From JAVJUV01 sp047314965 (GTDB lineage: Bacteria; Pseudomonadota; Alphaproteobacteria; Rhodobacterales; Rhodobacteraceae): 64,000 nucleotides of DNA. The notes beneath the pieces are model-generated. The model did not search any database, was not told the DNA's origin, and saw only the letters and a list, made by a program, of their open reading frames with translations. Below, one piece after another: positions 60,620 through 64,000 of the stretch (the stretch's first letter is position 1; each line of letters begins with the position of its first letter). A program made the position numbers and the translations under genes. Location: the NCBI RefSeq assembly GCF_047314965.1, contig NZ_JBLBVK010000056.1, positions 1 through 64,000 of the forward strand, given 5' to 3'.

Positions 60620-61904
60620 CCCACTACCCACGCGATACCGGGAGGTCGCCATTAGTAACGGGAACCAGCCCAACTCCGAGGCCGGCAAGGCGAAGCTGAG
60701 ACGGTCGATCGGATTGACCGGCCTCGTGCTGTACGGCCTCGGCGTGACTATCGGGGCCGGGATATATGTCCTGGTCGGCGAGACCGTGGTGCGCGCGGGT
60801 ACGCACGCCCCGGCAGCATTTCTCCTTTCGGCAATCGTCATGGCCTTCACCGCCGGTTCCTTTGCCGAGTTGTCCGGACGGGTGCCGCAGGCAGCCGGGG
60901 AGGCGATCTACGTCGAAGCCGGTTTCCACCGGGGCTGGCTGACGCTGATCGTGGGACTTGCGGTGCTGATCGAGGCGATGATCGCTGCCGCTGCCATCGC
61001 GGTCGGCGCGTCCGGTTACGTCGCCGAACTGATCCCCATGCCGCAACCGGTCCTGATTGCGGGAATCGTGCTTCTGATGGCAACAGTCGCGGCATGGGGC
61101 ATCCGCGAGTCCGTCGCTATCGCAGGTGCGATGACGCTGATCGAAATCCTCGGGCTCTTGGTGATCATCGTGTCCGGGATCAGTATCGATCCGGCCGCAC
61201 TGGCGGAACTGCCCGCAGCACTGGCCCCTCCCCTGTCGGACGCGAACGCGGTCGGGGGCGTTCTCGCGGCCAGCCTCATCGCATTCTTCGCCTTCATCGG
61301 CTTCGACGACATCGTGAACCTCGTCGAAGAGGCCCGCGATCCGAAACGGGACCTGCCGTGGGCGATCGCAATCACGCTTTTCATCGTAACGCTGATTTAC
61401 GTTCTCGTCTCATTCGTCGCCATCAAGGCGGTTCCGGTCGAGGCACTGGCCGAAACGAATGCGCCGATCAGCCTGCTGTTCGAGGAACTCACGGGGCTTC
61501 CACCCTTCGCGATCAACCTGATTGCGATCCTGGCGACGATGAACGGCGTGGTGATCATCCTCATCATGGCCGCCCGCGTGGCCTATGGGATGTCGCGCGA
61601 AGGCCGCCTGCCGGAATGGCTGGGCGAAGTGTCCCCCAAAACGAGAACCCCGCTCAGGGCGACCGTTCTCGTAGCCGCAGCGGTTCTCGTGCTGGCGCTC
61701 TTCACACCACTCGACGTACTGGCTGAAACTACTTCCGCCGTCATGCTGGCGGTATTCTTCATGGTCAACATCGCGCTCGTTCGACTCAAGATGACCGGCG
61801 CTCCGACACCAGTAGACGGTTTCACCGTACCCCTGATCGTGCCCATCGGCGGCGCGCTGAGCTGCCTCGGACTGCTGGCGGGCGCCATGTTCCCGGGCTC
61901 CTGA
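60597..61904 (+). CDS. APC-family amino-acid permease
   Basis: A membrane transporter of the amino acid-polyamine-organocation superfamily with about 12 helices. TM1 carries GLGVTIGAGIYVLVGE, the unwound substrate/ion site, and FIGFDDIVNLVEEARDPKRDLP is the TM6/loop motif. Coordinates use ATG 60597, giving 435 aa, but that codon has no ribosome-binding site and lies upstream of the likely -10 and start site. GGAGGT at 60641-60646 precedes ATT 60651 by four bases, giving 417 aa. ATT is my preferred real start. The substrate is unknown. Confidence 0.85.
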   Translation: MRAHSAIIPLPTRYREVAISNGNQPNSEAGKAKLRRSIGLTGLVLYGLGVTIGAGIYVLVGETVVRAGTHAPAAFLLSAIVMAFTAGSFAELSGRVPQAAGEAIYVEAGFHRGWLTLIVGLAVLIEAMIAAAAIAVGASGYVAELIPMPQPVLIAGIVLLMATVAAWGIRESVAIAGAMTLIEILGLLVIIVSGISIDPAALAELPAALAPPLSDANAVGGVLAASLIAFFAFIGFDDIVNLVEEARDPKRDLPWAIAITLFIVTLIYVLVSFVAIKAVPVEALAETNAPISLLFEELTGLPPFAINLIAILATMNGVVIILIMAARVAYGMSREGRLPEWLGEVSPKTRTPLRATVLVAAAVLVLALFTPLDVLAETTSAVMLAVFFMVNIALVRLKMTGAPTPVDGFTVPLIVPIGGALSCLGLLAGAMFPGS

Positions 61905-61984
61905 CACGGCTGGAAGCGAACGCTCGAAAATCCCGGCGTCGGCAACGGCCCGGGGGATCAGCGATGCAATGCTCGGAACTTGTC

Positions 61985-62060
<76 letters not shown>

Positions 62061-62202
62061 ACGACGCAGGCGATGTACTGCGAAGACGGGCGCGGATCAA
62101 GAGGTGTCACGGCCAAGACGGCCGTGCACGCGGAAAACACATCCGAAACCCCGGCGGGACGCCATCAGCAAATCCCGAGGCTCTCCACCCCTCATCCCAA
62201 CG

Positions 62203-62233
62203 AAAAACGCCGCCCCGGATCCGGAGCGGCGTT
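62203..62233 (-). terminator. Terminator of rplS-rpmE
   Basis: On the minus strand AACGCCGC-TCCGG and CCGGG-GCGGCGTT form a long GC stem (62206-62233) followed by TTTTT. It ends the ribosomal-protein transcript 24 bp after rpmE. Confidence 0.9.
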
Positions 62234-62257
62234 CTGTCCCTCGCATGGGGCTCTGGA

Positions 62258-62479
62258 TCAGAAACCCAGTCCCTCGTATTTCTTCTTGAACTTGGACACG
62301 CGGCCACCGGTGTCCATCAGGCGCGACGAACCGCCAGTCCATGCGGGATGCACGGAGGGGTCGATGTCCAGCGCCAGTTGGTCGCCTTCGGAGCCCCAGG
62401 TCGACCGCATTTGCACAACGTCGCCATTGGTCATCTTGACCTCGATGACGTGATAGTCGGGGTGAATATCTTTTTTCAT
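62258..62479 (-). CDS. rpmE: 50S ribosomal protein L31
   Basis: A 73-aa ribosomal protein starting MKKDIHPDYHVIEVKMTNG and ending GGRVSKFKKKYEGLGF. It lacks the four zinc-binding cysteines, so it is the zinc-independent (C-minus) type usual in this family. It lies 11 bp after rplS and is followed by a terminator. Confidence 0.97.
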   Translation of the reverse strand: MKKDIHPDYHVIEVKMTNGDVVQMRSTWGSEGDQLALDIDPSVHPAWTGGSSRLMDTGGRVSKFKKKYEGLGF

Positions 62480-62490
62480 CTCGCCGCTCC

Positions 62491-62874
62491 TTACGCGTCT
62501 GCGCCGTCGATCGGCTTGTAGTTGGAATCTTCCGCGATCCGGGCCGATTTTCCGCGGCGCGAGCGGAGATAGTACAGCTTGGCACGGCGAACGCGGCCGC
62601 GACGCACAACGGTGATGCTGTCGATGTTCGTCGAATGCAGCGGGAACACACGCTCCACGCCCTCACCGAAGGAAATCTTGCGAACGGTGAACGATCCGGC
62701 GATGCCCGAGCCATTCTTCCGGCTGATGCAGACGCCTTCATAGTTCTGCACGCGGGTGCGCGTGCCTTCCGTCACCTTGTAGCCGACACGAATGGTGTCG
62801 CCCGCTTTGAAGTCCGGAATTTCTTTGCCGAGCGCAGCGACCTGCTCGGCTTCCAGTTCAGCGATCAGATCCAT
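62491..62874 (-). CDS. rplS: 50S ribosomal protein L19
   Basis: A 127-aa protein at the 30S-50S interface, with FKAGDTIRVGYKVTEGTRTRVQNYEGVCI, FTVRKISFGEGVERVFPLHS and LYYLRSRRGKSARI. It starts at ATG 62874; the open frame upstream is leader. In this order rplS often follows trmD; here the gene has its own promoter and a leader of about 130 bases, then rpmE. Confidence 0.97.
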   Translation of the reverse strand: MDLIAELEAEQVAALGKEIPDFKAGDTIRVGYKVTEGTRTRVQNYEGVCISRKNGSGIAGSFTVRKISFGEGVERVFPLHSTNIDSITVVRRGRVRRAKLYYLRSRRGKSARIAEDSNYKPIDGADA

Positions 62875-63015
62875 CTGACCAACTCCTATCTTGCCCCGGG
62901 TACATCCCGAGAGGTGTCTCGCCTCATAGCTCCGCATGGTTGGGGCTGGATCATCGCCGCCCGCCGGAGGGTTCAGGTCGTCTTTGCTTGGGTGTTCGTC
63001 CTTGCGAACTCGCGC

Positions 63016-63044
63016 CGTATAAGGCCCTCGCGGCCGCCGATCAA
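63016..63044 (-). promoter_or_regulatory. Promoter of rplS-rpmE
   Basis: Minus-strand TTGATC (63039-63044) and TATACG (63016-63021) are separated by exactly 17 bp. The predicted leader is about 135 nt, with GC hairpins near 62895-62925, long enough for regulation by a ribosomal protein. Confidence 0.55.
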
Positions 63045-63052
63045 GGGAAAAG

Positions 63053-63595
63053 TCAGGCCGATTTGCGCCAGTCATCACCCGGATAACTCAGATGCAGGCC
63101 AGCATCATCCCAGAACGCGTAGCCGGAGGATACATGGCGCTCATACCCGTCGTTCGGATCGATTTTCGGGTCCAGCAGGCCCTCCGGACGCGGCAGGGCG
63201 GCAAGCTGCGCCGCAAGAGCCTCAGCGCCCACAGACCGCCTCTTCGCCGAGGCAACGGTACGGATCGAATCGAATTGGTACAACCCGGCATTGTATCGGC
63301 GCACCACATCTGCGAAACGCGAAAGGATGTCGCCGCCCATCTCCGGTCGTTCCAGCATGCACTCGACGAAGCTCAGGATGAAATCCGACGCCGTCGCCTT
63401 GTCGCATTCGGGCCGCTGGAGAATCCGGAATGTCGCGTCCAGCCGTTCTCGAGCAGATGGTCGCAGTTCGGGTCGTCCACCTGTTCCTTCCAGGCCGCGC
63501 AAGCGTCGTGACGTGCGGTGCGCATACCAGTCATCGACCTTCTTCCTCAGATCGAGGAACGCCGCCGTGTCCCGGACCCCGCGAAACTCCTTCAT
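63053..63595 (-). CDS. 180-aa protein of unknown function
   Basis: A soluble, helical protein with RDTAAFLDLRKKVDDWYAHRT, then ATFRILQRPECDKATASDFILSFVECMLERPEMGG and a C-terminal YAFWDDAGLHLSYPGDDWRKSA. No family recognised. Its ATG overlaps the stop of the upstream membrane-protein gene by four bases, so the two are coupled. The stop is just upstream of the rplS promoter. Confidence 0.65.
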   Translation of the reverse strand: MKEFRGVRDTAAFLDLRKKVDDWYAHRTSRRLRGLEGTGGRPELRPSARERLDATFRILQRPECDKATASDFILSFVECMLERPEMGGDILSRFADVVRRYNAGLYQFDSIRTVASAKRRSVGAEALAAQLAALPRPEGLLDPKIDPNDGYERHVSSGYAFWDDAGLHLSYPGDDWRKSA

Positions 63596-63996
63596 GGGCG
63601 GAGCGCTCCGGTCTGCATTGAACGTGTCAACGAACCGTAGCAGTTGCGTTCTGACCGCAATTCGTCGTCCGGCGTCGCGCCATCGACGACCCTCTGCCGG
63701 GCGATATTGCCCAGCACCACCGCCATGCCATCGGCCGCCGAAAACAGCGTGGTGCTTCCCCGCTCTTCCGGTTTCAGCGGCTTCCAGAAGGTCCTGGGCT
63801 TGAGAAGCCCCAACCGGCCAAACCGTATCAAATAGGCATGCCGTCCCAGATAGATCAGACCGGCGACCCCTAAGATGGCGATTATGACATCCTGGGACTT
63901 GGCCGACTCCATCATCGTGGCCGGAACGGCAATCGCGGCAAACAGGAAGGCCAGGAAAAGGAGTGTAGTAAGAAACGTCCGCATGAAGTCAGTCAT
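63592..63996 (-). CDS. 134-aa membrane protein of unknown function
   Basis: Two hydrophobic helices (about residues 6-28 and 36-54) at the N-terminus, then a soluble tail of about 75 residues (RFGRLGLLKPRTFWKPLKPEERGSTTLFSAADG). Coupled to the next gene. The ATG is four bases from the window edge, so the promoter is outside and a longer N-terminus cannot be excluded; a second Met is at residue 5. Confidence 0.6.
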   Translation of the reverse strand: MTDFMRTFLTTLLFLAFLFAAIAVPATMMESAKSQDVIIAILGVAGLIYLGRHAYLIRFGRLGLLKPRTFWKPLKPEERGSTTLFSAADGMAVVLGNIARQRVVDGATPDDELRSERNCYGSLTRSMQTGALRP

Positions 63997-64000
63997 GGCG

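Noticed and set aside
59059..60699. 546-codon plus-strand frame
   Set aside because: It is antisense to the Lon-like protease, without domain motifs or a start signal.

Overview
The window is GC-rich chromosomal DNA that reads as an alphaproteobacterium of the family Rhodobacteraceae (Roseobacter/Rhodobacter group). Supporting signs are the class I lysyl-tRNA synthetase, the NDUFS4-type complex I accessory gene, the VPLPA-CTERM protein, the GH28-related beta-helix protein, choline sulfatase, and a dispersed G/C-palindrome repeat that I associate with this order. I could not place it to a genus. No insertion sequence, CRISPR array, rRNA or replication origin is visible. Two tRNA genes, Arg(TCT) and Ala(CGC), lie near the ends.

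Layout. 0.3-3 kb: tRNA-Arg, a TetR regulator, three palindromic operators, pspA and a YiaA/B membrane protein, then GNAT and NDUFS4-like genes. 3-25 kb: mostly housekeeping and small conserved genes: uvrB, a TbpB-like lipoprotein, metallopeptidases, RidA, a universal stress protein with a start-codon hairpin, a beta-helix protein, a glycosyltransferase, lysK, dacB, nadD, an aldo/keto reductase and ettA. 24-35 kb: a lower-GC patch with small membrane and lipoprotein genes, two cold-shock genes sharing a leader element, trxC-DUF2892, argP/argO, an EamA transporter, betC and an orphan ParA.

35.9-44.3 kb: a co-directional catabolic cluster with an NMT1/THI5-like ABC importer, a cytosine-deaminase-like amidohydrolase, an FAD oxidoreductase, two flavodoxin-fold reductases, a 2-oxoglutarate/Fe(II) oxygenase and a creatininase-family hydrolase. 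It looks like uptake and stepwise breakdown of an N-heterocycle. 45.1-56.8 kb: a second catabolic locus built around a divergent promoter. iolD-iolE (with a dicarboxylate-type acyl-CoA ligase and a CoxG-like gene beyond a terminator) run one way. Aldehyde dehydrogenase, HpcH aldolase, 2-hydroxyacid dehydrogenase, a Gfo/Idh enzyme and an RpiR regulator run the other way, followed by a convergent SDR-Gfo/Idh pair. IolB, IolC, IolJ and IolA are absent from the window, so this may be a non-phosphorylative cyclitol pathway (my inference).

57-64 kb: a Lon-like protease with a downstream partner gene, divergent from an APC permease. Their shared promoter region carries two FNR/CRP-type boxes, and the permease seems to start at ATT. 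Then come tRNA-Ala, the rplS-rpmE ribosomal operon with its own promoter and terminator, and two uncharacterised genes up to the window edge. The least explained signals are regulatory: sequestering hairpins at two start sites, a shared cold-shock leader, the triple operator, and several genes of 31-59 codons with good ribosome-binding sites.
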